Origin: Scatophagus argus
Taxonomy: Eukaryota; Chordata; Actinopteri; Scatophagidae
DNA length: 64,000 nucleotides
Direction of reading: 5' to 3'
Assembly: GCF_020382885.2 (NCBI RefSeq)
Contig: NC_058508.1
Coordinates: 4,518,055 to 4,582,054, forward strand
The notes beneath the pieces were generated by a model. The model worked only from the letters and a program-made list of their open reading frames with translations. It did no database searches and was not told where the DNA came from. Shown piece by piece: positions 16,960-27,294 of this stretch (its first letter is position 1; each line of letters opens with the position of its first letter). Both the position numbers and the translations under genes were made by a program.

Positions 16960-17420
16960 ATCAGTTTTGTCTTGTGATTTCCTGTTTTATTTTGTCACTA
17001 CTTCCTGTCTGGGTATGTGGTTGTCAGTTTTGCTTTCTCCCTTTGTCTGTTTTCCCCCTTTTGGGATTACCTGTTTCCACCCTGATTGTTTCCAACTGTG
17101 CCCTCACCTTATTTGTTCATATAGTCCTCGTCTCTCTTTGTCCTGTTCCAGTTTGTCTTGTCCCTTGTGTCAGACAACCAGCGTCACCTCCATGCGATTG
17201 CAATTGGCGGGTCTTGTTATTTTGTTACTTTGTTCTATTGATTTTCTGTTTTCTTTGCCAAGCTTCAGCCTAGCAAGTTTTTGTTTCTTAGCTTAGTGTA
17301 GGTTTTTTCCTTTGTGAAGAGTGATTTTCAGTTTGTACTTTTGTTAATAAAAACTTTATTTTGAAACTTTGAGAGTCGTGCATTTGGGTTCTGGTCCATA
17401 GTTCCGTCCTGTCACATATC
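16960..17420 (+). mobile_element. Retrotransposon 3'-UTR-like block (LINE-type), second copy type
   Basis: T-rich, coding-free block with TTTTGTTAATAAAAACTTTATTTTG (17341-17365) near its end, followed by a TCTGGTCCATAGTTCCGTCCTGTCAC-like tail. This arrangement recurs at the 3' ends of fish LINEs. Compare 5160-5805. Family not named. Confidence 0.4.
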
Positions 17421-17559
17421 ATTCAAATTAAATTAAAAATACATTGTGTGCAATGTGTGCACTTGTGATTTATCAGCAGGTTAACTGTTACAGATCACTT
17501 GGAAGCATGACTTTGGGTTAGGTTCAGTCTCAAAGACAACTTGGTAAGGTTTAGGGAAA

Positions 17560-17960
17560 GAACATAAGGTGTGTAGGAGCCAAACACAATGTTATGGAGA
17601 AGCATGGTGATTGCATATTTGTTGTGGGTACCACAAGGGGCGCTGTGGTCATTAAGGCCATAAAGGGTATAAATGTAATGGGAAGTCGGGGTCCATCAGG
17701 TGTTGTGTGACCCTGGAAGGGAAAAAGGTTTTTTGACCTCTAGTACACTACTAGGACGTCGCTAGTGCACCGCTAGTGCATCGCTAGGACACAGGTTTTG
17801 AATGTTGGGGAAGATGAATGGACACGTTCTGTTGTTGCATCGAGAATAAAACATTGTATGGAACAGTCAGTGGAGACTTGTGAACTCATTCCTGATCAAG
17901 AAAGGAAATTGGGACAACTTAGCGCGTCAGAAAGGTCGCTCCGGGGTCAAACCCCTCAGT
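17560..17960 (+). mobile_element. LTR-like segment followed by a tRNA-Met-like remnant
   Basis: A TATAAATG box (17669-17676) is followed about 180 bases later by AATAAAACA (17846-17854) and a GTGGAGACTTGTG downstream element, the order of signals in a retroelement LTR. A short tandem repeat of 11-base CGCTAGTGCAC-type units lies between them (17759-17791). Immediately after, 17918-17959 resembles elongator tRNA-Met: TTAGCGC joined to GTCAG, then AAGGTCG, then a B-box-like GGTCAAACCCC. The D-loop part and most of the anticodon arm are missing, so it is not a tRNA gene. No gag or pol coding is present. Confidence 0.4.
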
Positions 17961-18144
17961 AGCTTGTAGTAGACTAAGCTCCTATAAGGTGAGTTAAATT
18001 AAAACGAAATTCTTAATATTAAAATTACTACACTGCCTCTAGACAGCCTTGTTTCTTGAATGTAAACAAATCCTTGTAAACAAATCATGTAAACACCTGA
18101 TACTGTTAATTTTCCTGCTGACAGAAAAAAAATGCACAAATAAT

Positions 18145-18168
18145 TTTATTGTGCAAGAGATTTTTATT
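18145..18168 (-). terminator. prl polyadenylation signals
   Basis: Two AATAAA hexamers on the minus strand (18168-18163 and 18150-18145) lie about 790-810 bases past the prolactin stop. They would give a 3' untranslated region of roughly 0.8 kb. Confidence 0.6.
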
Positions 18169-18953
18169 GATATACAGATTGCAAAGAAATATTTGAATTG
18201 ATAGAGATGCAAAATGCCTTCAAGAAAATGTAACTGAATCTAAAGTGCAAATGCTGCAGTTTGTAATCAGACGAGTGTTAGTTAGGAAGAGAAAGTTATT
18301 CTGCATTCAAGCCCTGAATCCCAATGTGAAGAATGACAGGCTGGTGAATGACACCCTGGCTGCCACGAGAGAGCGCCCCGGCAGCTTGGCTCTGAGGGAA
18401 TAAAGCTGTAGTAGAAGAAAAAGACAAGGAGGACAAGAGATTTACCACAGTTTGTGCCAGACCAGCTGGAAACACCCTGGGAAGTGTATCACCCTTGCTT
18501 TGTGGTCCAGTGACCCATTGGCAAGACTGGACAACAGTATCAAAATTTTAGGCTGACTTGAAATCCAGCGTTTTACCACATTTTAACCTTTGACGCTTAA
18601 GTCAACAAGGAAGCTGTTACTTCCTTGTTGCCCCATTTGCAAATGTACAAGGGAAATGTTTCTTTAAAAGTCAATAACATCTAAAACCACCCATTTCAGT
18701 GTTTTTCACATTGTATCTTAGGATTTACACATTCACATTGAGGATTGGATCAGTGAAGTCAATGATTTGTGCACCATGAGGGCTAACACATGTCACTTCC
18801 AACAAAAGCTTCAAATACTGATAATTCATAATGGCAACTATTTTGAGATTAGAATATTATCTCAGAAAGCAGACGTCTACCACGTGTTGATCTATAGTTT
18901 CTTAAACAATACAAGCTTCTTCCCCCCCAGAGTCAAGCTGGCTGCCTCACTGT

Positions 18954-21229
18954 TTAGCACATCTCAGGCTGCATTTTGGCTGCCCGGCAGCGTAGGACTT
19001 TGAGGAAGCTGTCAATTTTGTGGGAGTCCCGGCGGAAGCAGGACAACAGGAAATGGAAGTTAGTCAATTTGGAAATCTTGTCCTGGCCCATGTCACTGCC
19101 TCCTCTGTAGGGCAGAAGAGAGATGATCTGAGCCTCTGGACCCATCTGTGAGGAAACACGAGGAAAAGTGAGGACAGCTGTTTTTAGAACACGCTTTAAC
19201 ATTTATTTATTCAAGGCTTTTTCTTCCCCCACATGCACACCTTGTCAGATAGGACATTCAGGCCGTCACCCAGGCTCTTGGAATGTTCCTGCAGCTCCCT
19301 GAGCTTGCTGGATATGCTGGATTGGGCTGGGTGAGGCAGGGTCTTAGCAGAGGTGGACAGGATTACCAGGGGGTCTTGCCAGGCAAGGAGTAGGGAGCGA
19401 GCCAGGGACAACAGGTCTGACTCCTGCAGGAGAAGTCAAACACGTACTAATAAGACAGTACACTAAGCTGAAGACAAACTGGGACGTCAAGAGTTCAGAA
19501 TAGAGAAAAATACGAAAGTGAAGTTAGCTTTACAACACTGTTATTGCAATAATCTGTGCAGATATTAGTGTGACAACCCCTTGCATGTCCAAGATATTGT
19601 AGGTCCCTGTGTTAGCCTGCAGAGGCCACTGAGTATTACAGATTTCTCAAAGTTAAGGTCAGAGTGAAATTAAAATGCCTTTCCCCTTTTCGGTTAATTT
19701 TCAAGTCATATCCACCTAATGAACACAAATTTATTCTCATGTTGTTATTCTAAAATCAGCTTAATTTTTGCAAACTCCTTTCCTTTCACCGTACCATTCA
19801 ATTGAAATGCAAATTGTTTAGAGCAGAACGTTATTATTTTAACTTTAAATTAGTATTTCAGAAGCTTTTATAATATTCCCTCAGTTGCTCAGGTGAAAGC
19901 TGAGATCACACATTAATGTTTGTCTGTAATCATAGAAACCTCAGTCAAGTCTTGACTGATGCCACAGTGATTCACTAGAAAGGAGCCTGTCCTTTGAGCA
20001 AATAAAGAAAAAAGGAGAAAGAACTAAAACATGATTCAGTTACATACTGATACTTGAAGAGCCTGTTCCTTGTCGTTAGGAGTCTGTAGAGAGGAGGTGT
20101 GGCACACTGAGGGGCGGGGTATGATCATCCGACCTAAAGGAAGGACCTGAGAGTCCTGGGGGAGACATATGATGATGAAGGCACAGTCACAATTAACTGC
20201 TGTTTCAATACATGTTTCACTGAGATGGAGAGCAAGTTTAAAAACGCTGCATGCTGACACATAAATGAACATGAACTTATTGCTACCCACAAGATTAAAA
20301 TTGTAAGAGATTTAAATTGTGCAAACCCACTGGAAAGGTATTTTAAGGTAAAGAACATTCGACAGCTTAATCATCTCAGAAAATTCACAGCGCTTGCTTT
20401 CCTCATTCAGCACTTTACTCCCCACGCAATTCAAACCCAAGGCAGTCAGGAAGCCAAGAGCGCAGCCGAACACGCTTTTTGGCAGGAGCTTTAGCATGCA
20501 AGTTTGGGAATGCTCGGACAGTGCATCGAAGCACAGATACTGACCAGGTCTTGGGTGAGGGTTGTGCTGAGGGAGTGCAGTGCGTCGGAGCGCTGAGAGG
20601 CTCGGTCCAGCAGCTCATTGATGGGGACTGCACTGCACGCCGCCACCATGTACAACACTGTGGAGCACGGGAATATGACCGAAATGATAAAAGCTATAAT
20701 ACTGAGTGTTTTTCTGAACAATTTAACGGATGGCAGATGATTGATGAATAAAAAAAATGAATGAATTTTACTGGATAAAAAGGCTAATTTACTTCACTTT
20801 TAACTGTAAGTAGCCAGGCTGGTGCTGGATGTTGAGATATCAGTATTGTTTTAACACATCCAGTATCACTATATTGGCTGATATTCTTTTTGTTTTACAT
20901 CAATGCATAAAATGAAAAAGTATTTAGGATAAGGATCCCATAAATGTTATGTTATGTTATCAATACAAAAATATATGAGTAATATACAGTATTTAGTAAG
21001 TGTGACATTTTAACAGACTGTAACACTGCTTCTAAATGACCTCAGACAAAACATTTTTCTGCTGCAGCTTATTAACATCTCAAAAATTATTTTAGTGTAG
21101 ACAGTGTTGTACTGATCTCAGAAATAGTTTCACGTTTTCTAATCATTTCATAGATGTATCCGACAGACAAGCTAAGCTCATCTCACCCATCATGAAGAGT
21201 TTGCTTCCATTGGTCCTTCTGTGAGCCAT
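18954..21229 (-). CDS. prl: Prolactin precursor
   Basis: Secreted pituitary hormone of the growth hormone/prolactin family. In teleosts it is the main freshwater-adapting hormone, acting through the class I cytokine receptor Prlr on gill, kidney and gut. Coding exons on the minus strand: 21229-21187, 20657-20545, 20155-20048, 19423-19241 and 19145-18954, all with GT-AG junctions and summing to 212 codons plus stop. This equals the length of the tilapia 188-residue-type precursor. Residues 1-24 form the signal peptide ([15 protein letters not shown] core); the mature protein starts [12 protein letters not shown]. Four mature cysteines (PSVCH, LLSCFRR, VLRCRAA and the terminal PEMC) fit the two-disulfide teleost type. 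The normally conserved SHFPPIGR stretch at the start of exon 3 reads SQVLPLGR here. The C-terminal [18 protein letters not shown] is intact. Confidence 0.97.
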
Positions 21230-21304
21230 CTCTCGTCTTTTGCCGCCCGTTTGGTTAGGTTTGCTTCTTTTCGCTGCTTCTTTCTCTTTCTCCACGTCTC
21301 CTCC

Positions 21305-21312
21305 ATTTTATA
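21305..21312 (-). promoter_or_regulatory. prl TATA box
   Basis: TATAAAAT on the minus strand within GGACCTATAAAATGGAG, 76-83 bases upstream of the prolactin ATG. This places the transcription start near 21275-21283 and gives a short leader of about 50 bases, as is usual for fish prolactin genes. Confidence 0.8.
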
Positions 21313-21430
21313 GGTCCTTGGACAGTTTGGTTATGCAGCAGCTGAGTAACTGTGTGCTTTTTAGGAACTTGTTTGGTCCTGCTCATAATGAGAAACATGG
21401 TTAAGGAGATTTGAATGGATGCAGCAGGTT

Positions 21431-21431
<1 letters not shown>

Positions 21432-21505
<74 letters not shown>

Positions 21506-21507
21506 GA
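21432..21507. repeat. (GT/CA)n microsatellite in the prl promoter
   Basis: About 35 uninterrupted GT units on the plus strand (CA in the sense of prl) ending in CGTGTG. It lies about 120-200 bases upstream of the prl TATA box. Length-variable CA tracts in the tilapia prl1 promoter have been associated with prolactin expression and growth under salt challenge. Confidence 0.95.
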
Positions 21508-21546
21508 GGATGTGGAAAAAGTTCCTCCCAGATCTTAATTGGATGG

Positions 21547-21555
21547 ATGAATAAA
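21547..21555 (-). promoter_or_regulatory. Pit-1 (POU1F1)-like site, prl upstream
   Basis: On the minus strand it reads TTTATTCAT, matching the (A/T)(A/T)TATNCAT consensus of Pit-1, the pituitary POU factor driving prolactin genes. It is about 270 bases upstream of the inferred start, just beyond the microsatellite. A site this short can occur by chance. Confidence 0.5.
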
Positions 21556-21627
21556 AACAATGATGTTCGCACAGTGTTTTGTAGTCATACTCTTAATTCA
21601 TTACCGGATCATTTGATGGTTAATTTA

Positions 21628-21800
21628 CGGTCAGTGGAGGAAGACGTACTCAGCACTGTTATGTGAGCAAAAGTAAAAATATCACAGTTTAGAAATACTC
21701 TGTCACAATAAAATAAATTAAATAAAATTAGCAAAATACACTTCAAGTACAAAAAACTAAAATTGCTCATTAACAGAACAGTATATTTCAGAATAAAGGT
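21628..21800. mobile_element. Fragment of a teleost interspersed repeat (family B)
   Basis: GTCAGTGGAGGAAGACGTACTCAG, then AAAAGTAAAAATATCACAG, then AAATACTCTGTCACAA reads as a decayed copy of a repeat whose usual phrases are GTGGAGGAAGTATTCAG and AGTAAAAGTA. A related fragment follows at 22390-22560. Both lie upstream of prl. Confidence 0.45.
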
Positions 21801-22142
21801 CACTACTGGATCGTAATTATTATCGTATTAATGTGTACATGCTAGTTTTAATAACATCACAGGTAGAGTTCAAGAACACATCACAGACTGATTCACAGAG
21901 GACTTGAAGGACAAAAGACAGAACATTTCTTCAATGCCTGATATGATCTGATGATAATCTTTGCACAACAGCTTTCAAGGTGCTTTACAGATCCCACTGA
22001 CTACTGAAGCCAGCCCAACATCGAAGCATGATAGGTGGATTTAGATAAGGGAGAGTACTGAAAGTCTAGAACAACTGTTTGGGTTTTTCATTCATATTAG
22101 CACATTTTCAGGAAAAACTGGAAAAGTCCCACAGAATTATTT

Positions 22143-22151
22143 TTTATTCAT
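22143..22151 (+). promoter_or_regulatory. Pit-1-like site, distal to prl
   Basis: TTTATTCAT again matches the Pit-1 consensus, here on the plus strand, about 0.9 kb upstream of the prl start. The AT-rich surroundings raise the odds of a chance match. Confidence 0.3.
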
Positions 22152-22389
22152 TTCTGGTCAGAGTTGGAAACTGAACATTTGCTCTGAATATTTTCAGTAA
22201 CAACCAAATTACCAATCTGAACATTTTCAAGACTTTCAGCTTAGCTCAGTTAGTGCTGTTCAGGAACTATAAAATTCCACTGTGGACATTAATGGGTTAA
22301 GGACATTTTGGTTAATTGTTTTCCTGACTCCAGGTTTGAAAATACTGGTAGCAGTAGGAGAAACTTTACTGCAATGTAACCACTGATGA

Positions 22390-22560
22390 GGAGTTCAACA
22401 AAGTACATTTACTCAAGTACTTATTGGCCATTTTCTCTACTTTACATTTCATTACTTTCATTTCAGATTCAGATATTTTTTTACTCCACCACATATATTT
22501 GATAATTATAGGTACTTTGTTACTTTGAAGACTCAGATAATTAACTCAAACAACACATAT
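22390..22560. mobile_element. Fragment of a teleost interspersed repeat (family B)
   Basis: AAAGTACATTTACTCAAGTACT, TCTACTTTACATTTCATTAC and TTTTTTACTCCACCACAT are characteristic phrases of a repeat found very widely in fish. The copy is decayed and non-coding. Confidence 0.5.
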
Positions 22561-24133
22561 ATATATTTTTTTTTCAAATATAATAAAATAAGACCTATCA
22601 GACATAACCCTGTAGCTTTTTGTCAGGTCAAAACCTGGTCACAGCGTTTAAATGCAACTACATTTTTGCAAGCAGGAAAATAATTATTGCAGTCATCAGT
22701 TATGGTTAAAACAAGGCCTACAGAGGCAGGAACCCAGTGGGGACATCTAGTGGACAAGAGTGGAATGACAGGTCTAAAATGACACGGCAAGATGCACTAA
22801 ACACTAAACTAACCCTAACCCACCACACACGGCAAAATAGAAATTAACAGTGACTTATACATTGATGAATGATTGCTTTTCTGGGTCTGAACACATTTTC
22901 TAAAAGATGTAAACTTAACAGTAAATATCTGGTCCTTTTAGTCTAGCAGTATGGACATTTTTAACTGGTGAAATCAAAATAGTGTTAAGCTGATATCACA
23001 TATAATGTGATGGCATATTGGCAATGACAAAGGGTGAGGGCTAGGAGCTGATCTGACTGCTGAGGTGTGGAATATTAAGGTATTATGTTAAGGCTGAGAA
23101 CAGGGTCTTTTATAAAGAGTCAAAAAAGAAGAAGAACATTAAGTGCTGAGACAGCTTAGACAAACAACTTCATGAAGTTTTTAATTTCCTGTACATGCAG
23201 GGAATAACCCTGTATCAATAATAACACTCTCTCCAAACAGTATTTCAATCTATATTTTCTCAAGTTCTATCTGAACTTTCCCATATTTAACCTTTGTGTT
23301 CCAGATATGAGATATGAAATTCATGTAAATCATTTTTCTTTTCTCCTGACCGAATTAATCATAATATGTAGAAAAACACTGAAGTGGCAACTCACACACT
23401 GGTTTTGAACATTTGATGAAGGTGAGAAAGGTGTCCACAAAGCATCAATACTACACCAAAGGAGCACATACTTCATGTTTTATGTTATATGGGCTTAGCA
23501 TGAAGTAAGAGATTTCTTGCTGATTCACAGAACTGTACAGTATACTATCCTCCATAATGACCTTAGCTACAAAGGTCAAACTTAATGTTAGACCTCTCAT
23601 GAACACATTTCATTTCTCCAATGACACAGATATGATTGTTTTGTATTTAGAAGATGTAGTGCTGCATAAAAAGTCCCGCAGCATGTAGAAGTCATCCGTA
23701 TTTAACCATGCCTCTAGGGGTGGGAGAAGTAGTGTGTCATTCCATGTCACCGACTTGTCAATATGTCATGCGATCATGTTTGTTCAGTTGCTAAAGAGGC
23801 CGCCAAGCAGAGCATAAGGATTAAGTTTATCATTTCTTTGACTTTCACAGGAAACCTCATCACTGAGTTAACAGTCATCCCTCCTCATAAGGACATGACA
23901 GGGGTACTGTGTCCACGTTCGCTAACTGTGGACCAACCTGCAGCAGCCTCTATGCACACAGTTCTTCTTGTGACCTTTGTGTTGTATGTTCCTCTTCCTG
24001 TGTGCTACTGCTGACCTCCAGCCTCCAAACGTGAAGGACTCTACATGTGCAGACATTCACATGTGCTGCAGGCCTCCCATGTGTGACCTACAGACTGACC
24101 TTGGAAGCTCCTCTAATTGAATCACCTGTAGGT

Positions 24134-24165
24134 ACCACCACACACACACACACACACACACACAC
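24134..24165. repeat. (CA)n microsatellite
   Basis: About 15 CA units, directly visible. Confidence 0.9.
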
Positions 24166-26098
24166 TAACACATAAATCCCAAGTGTATATTTGCTTGAAG
24201 CAAATGTTGTCAGAAAAACAGGTTTATGATGATGGTTTTGGCTTACAAAGCAAAAATGCAGGTGTGAGTGTTTTGTTTGAACATGTGTGTGGTGTATCTG
24301 TGCCTGAGGGCCTTCTCTTTGTGCATCTGAGTGAGGGACCTCCACACAGAAACTGATGAGAAGGAACTGAAGGCTGAAATGAAGGGAAACTGAGGAGAGG
24401 GGAGCAGAACGGGAGAACCTCAGGAGCCATATTTCACGTTGTTTTTCTGAACTGAGACGTCAGTCACGCTGGAGACACACGGGAACATACATGTACTGTG
24501 TGTTACACACATGTGCACAGGCCATCACCCCCCCTCAGCTGGGCAGTTTAACCCTCATGGAATGTCAGACGGATGCATCTTCTCTTTTAGACTGTTGCTC
24601 TCTTCACTCAAGTTTCTTTCTTTATTTATTCCTTCGTCCGCCCCTCCCTCTTTGTCTTTTAGCTCCTGGCTGTGCACATACCACGAGCACACACATGCAC
24701 GCAACTCGTAAACTAGAGCCGCACACCCCCTTTTAGTGAGCAGTTGCAGCACACCAAAGTCCCCCTTTGGCATTTTCTGGTGATTGCTGCACACGCTTAG
24801 GCTGACTTTTTTGTGCTCTTTGACTCAGGACCGAGACGTCCCATCTGCAGATAGGTAGGAGTAAATGTCATGGTTTCATGAAATCAGTCTCATATGATGG
24901 GTTTTTGCACAGGAAGCCACTTCTGTTGCCTAAAGTACATGGTGTTCCCTGTTGTCTCTGTGCAGATGGACTCACGCTAAGGTGTGGAATGAGCTTCTTC
25001 ACAGAGGAGCTCTTTCTTTGCTCCAAAAGTTCTTTCTTTTTAGCAGAACTTGATGATTTGGAGACTGTGTACTTTGATGAATAATCCAGTGCTTCATAAT
25101 ATATTGCCAACGTTTACAGGATTTTTTACCTGTATGTTATGGTGCCATTGGGTGATAAGTTTTGTGTGCTTCATCGCGTGTCCTCATGGCAGAGAATTTA
25201 TGCATGATAGAGCATTATTTGTGTCACAGGAGGTGAGAAGAGGAGGTTTTTCCCACGGAGGGAGGTAATTGGATGACATTTAATGCTAATGTAATTTAGG
25301 CACCTCACTCTTTGTGGAATATGAATGAGCACTAATTTAGGAAATAGCAGAGCTGATGTGGGCTGCGCTTGATATAAATCACGTTGAGCAGAGCTTACAA
25401 ATGTTTTAAAAACAGGCATCCGTTGTTCTGCTGCAACTATTCAGCAACATACCTGCAAAAGCAGCCTGAGGTTACCAAGCTCTCGCGTTCACTTACCCAG
25501 GACTACATATCCCACAGTTCATAGGGTTGTGTTAAATTTGAAAAGCTTCACCAGGGTGTTCAGGTCGCAAACGAGCTGTGGACATGCACGGGACAGGTGA
25601 CGCGCGCCAGGAGAGCTGTTAAGACGCACGACGTGAAGTCAGTCAAGTCTTGATTTACGTGTTTTGGATTGAGAGGACATAACTTTCGGTCCCTGGTATC
25701 AGTACAGTTTTAGAGTCACAATGTAAAGGTTTGCTAAAGGTGGTACCAGGTCTCTGTGTGCAGCCAGGTAATTCTGGTAACGTGGACGCAAATGAGCAGC
25801 GGCGCGGTCAGGAGTTTTGTGCGGGTCGTTGCGTAACAGTTGTTGCGTCAGTAATGTAACAGCACTCATAAAGGGTCGGCTCAGCCTATTCCTCGTAGCC
25901 ACGCAGATGCTTTCAGCTTTTATTTTCTAACAACACTGAGACAGATTAATCACATTTATGCAGAAAGAATAAAAAAAACGAGTACAAACAGTTTTTCCTC
26001 ATGCAGTCATTTGAAATCATCATAATCACTGTCATCTAGTTGTGATAATGTTCTCGTTTTGGTAGAAGCTCTTTAAAAGGTGTTCAGCTTTGTGGCGT

Positions 26099-26147
26099 AT
26101 TAATCGATTAACCAGCTTTGTAGTTGATGGTTCGTTGCATCTCTAGT
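26099..26147. mobile_element. End fragment of an ATTAATCGATTA-type fish repeat (family C)
   Basis: ATTAATCGATTAACCAG to GGTTCGTTGCATCTCTAG resembles the far end of the same repeat family as 26598-26925. Confidence 0.4.
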
Positions 26148-26597
26148 CTGATTTTTTCCAGGGGATGTTTTGTGACCTTGGAAATTCTTTGAGTTTGTTC
26201 CTACAAGGACATGTGGCTCAACGTGGCCGCTGCTCCCATTTGGTGTTGAATGAATGCAGTATATACACAAAATACTATCTTCTGTAACTCCGCTGATTAT
26301 ATTACAGGGAAAAATCCTTTCACTTTGTTTATCTACAAACACTTTTCTGCATTACATTCCCTGACCTTTGAAGCATGGCTGCCATGTGCTTTGTGATGAA
26401 GATGCTGTAACATCTTGCACAAAGCTGCCACTAGGTGACGCAATTCAATATACAGACTGGGCTTGTCATTCAGATCACCGTTTAACTCACAGATTACATT
26501 TGTGTGAGGGCTGTGAAATACATAAACATCTTTTGGGTTTGTTCCGCTGCTGTTAACACATTTGGTATTTGGTGAGTGTAAGTTCATGTAGAGTTTC

Positions 26598-26925
26598 ATT
26601 ATCGATTAATCTGTCAGTCATTTTCTCAATCAGTTGTTAGTTGGTTGGACCATCAAATGTCAGAATGTTTAAAAAAAAAATTAAAAAATTAAAACAAAGT
26701 TGATCACATTTTCCTAAAGCCCAGTGTTCCCAGGATGTTCTGAGATGTCCTGTTTTGTCACCAACCCAAAGACATTTAGTTTACAGTCATAAAGGACTAA
26801 AGAAACCAGAAAATATTCACATTTGAAAAGCTGAAATCAGAATGTGGGAATTTAAAAAAAATCCAAATAGTTGGCGATTAATTTAAAAGGTGAGAACTAA
26901 TTGATTAATTGACTAATCTTGAACA
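26598..26925. mobile_element. ATTAATCGATTA-ended fish repeat (family C)
   Basis: It starts TTATCGATTAATCTGTCAG and runs through AAAGACATTTAGTTTACAGTC and AAACCAGAAAATATTCACAT. It ends TAGTTGGCGATTAATTTAAA and a TTGATTAATTGACTAATC tail that complements the start. Non-coding, terminal inverted repeats, widespread in fish. Confidence 0.6.
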
Positions 26926-27155
26926 GCTGGTTAGGAACCAGTGGTTATAAAACTACCTCATGAACCTGTCATCAGTGAGGAACATCAAGACTTCCCCCTT
27001 TGTCCATGTTGTCCAATCTTCTGCTTTTGGACTTCAGTCGAGGTCACTGGCCCTTCACCTCTGCTGCTGTGCACACACGTGTGCTGCCCTCTCACATGTT
27101 TATCTCCTCCCACCTCCTCCCATGCGCCCTCCCCTTTCACCAACTCACTCTCAAC

Positions 27156-27159
<4 letters not shown>

Positions 27160-27220
<61 letters not shown>
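27160..27220. repeat. (CT)n microsatellite just upstream of the CX9C gene
   Basis: About 28 CT units ending 75-80 bases before the ATG at 27295. It therefore lies in the core promoter or 5' leader of that gene. Pyrimidine tracts of this kind occur near the start sites of many vertebrate genes for mitochondrial and ribosomal proteins. Confidence 0.9.
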
Positions 27221-27221
<1 letters not shown>

Positions 27222-27294
27222 GTGGCTCTGGGATCCATTGGCGTTCGGAGGACAGGAACAGGACAGGACACGCACCCTTGACAGCACGACAGAC

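Larger units (their letters stand above)
22561..27150. other. Intergenic region between prl and the small CX9C gene
   Basis: No exon recognised. It holds a (CA)n tract at 24134-24165, two pieces of a fish ATTAATCGATTA-ended repeat (26099-26147 and 26598-26925), and GC-richer unique sequence around 25560-25860. The short open frames have no family motifs. Confidence 0.5.

Noticed and set aside
17918..17959. Possible tRNA-Met gene
   Set aside because: The D-loop part and most of the anticodon arm are missing and no cloverleaf can be drawn. It is listed only as a tRNA-like remnant.
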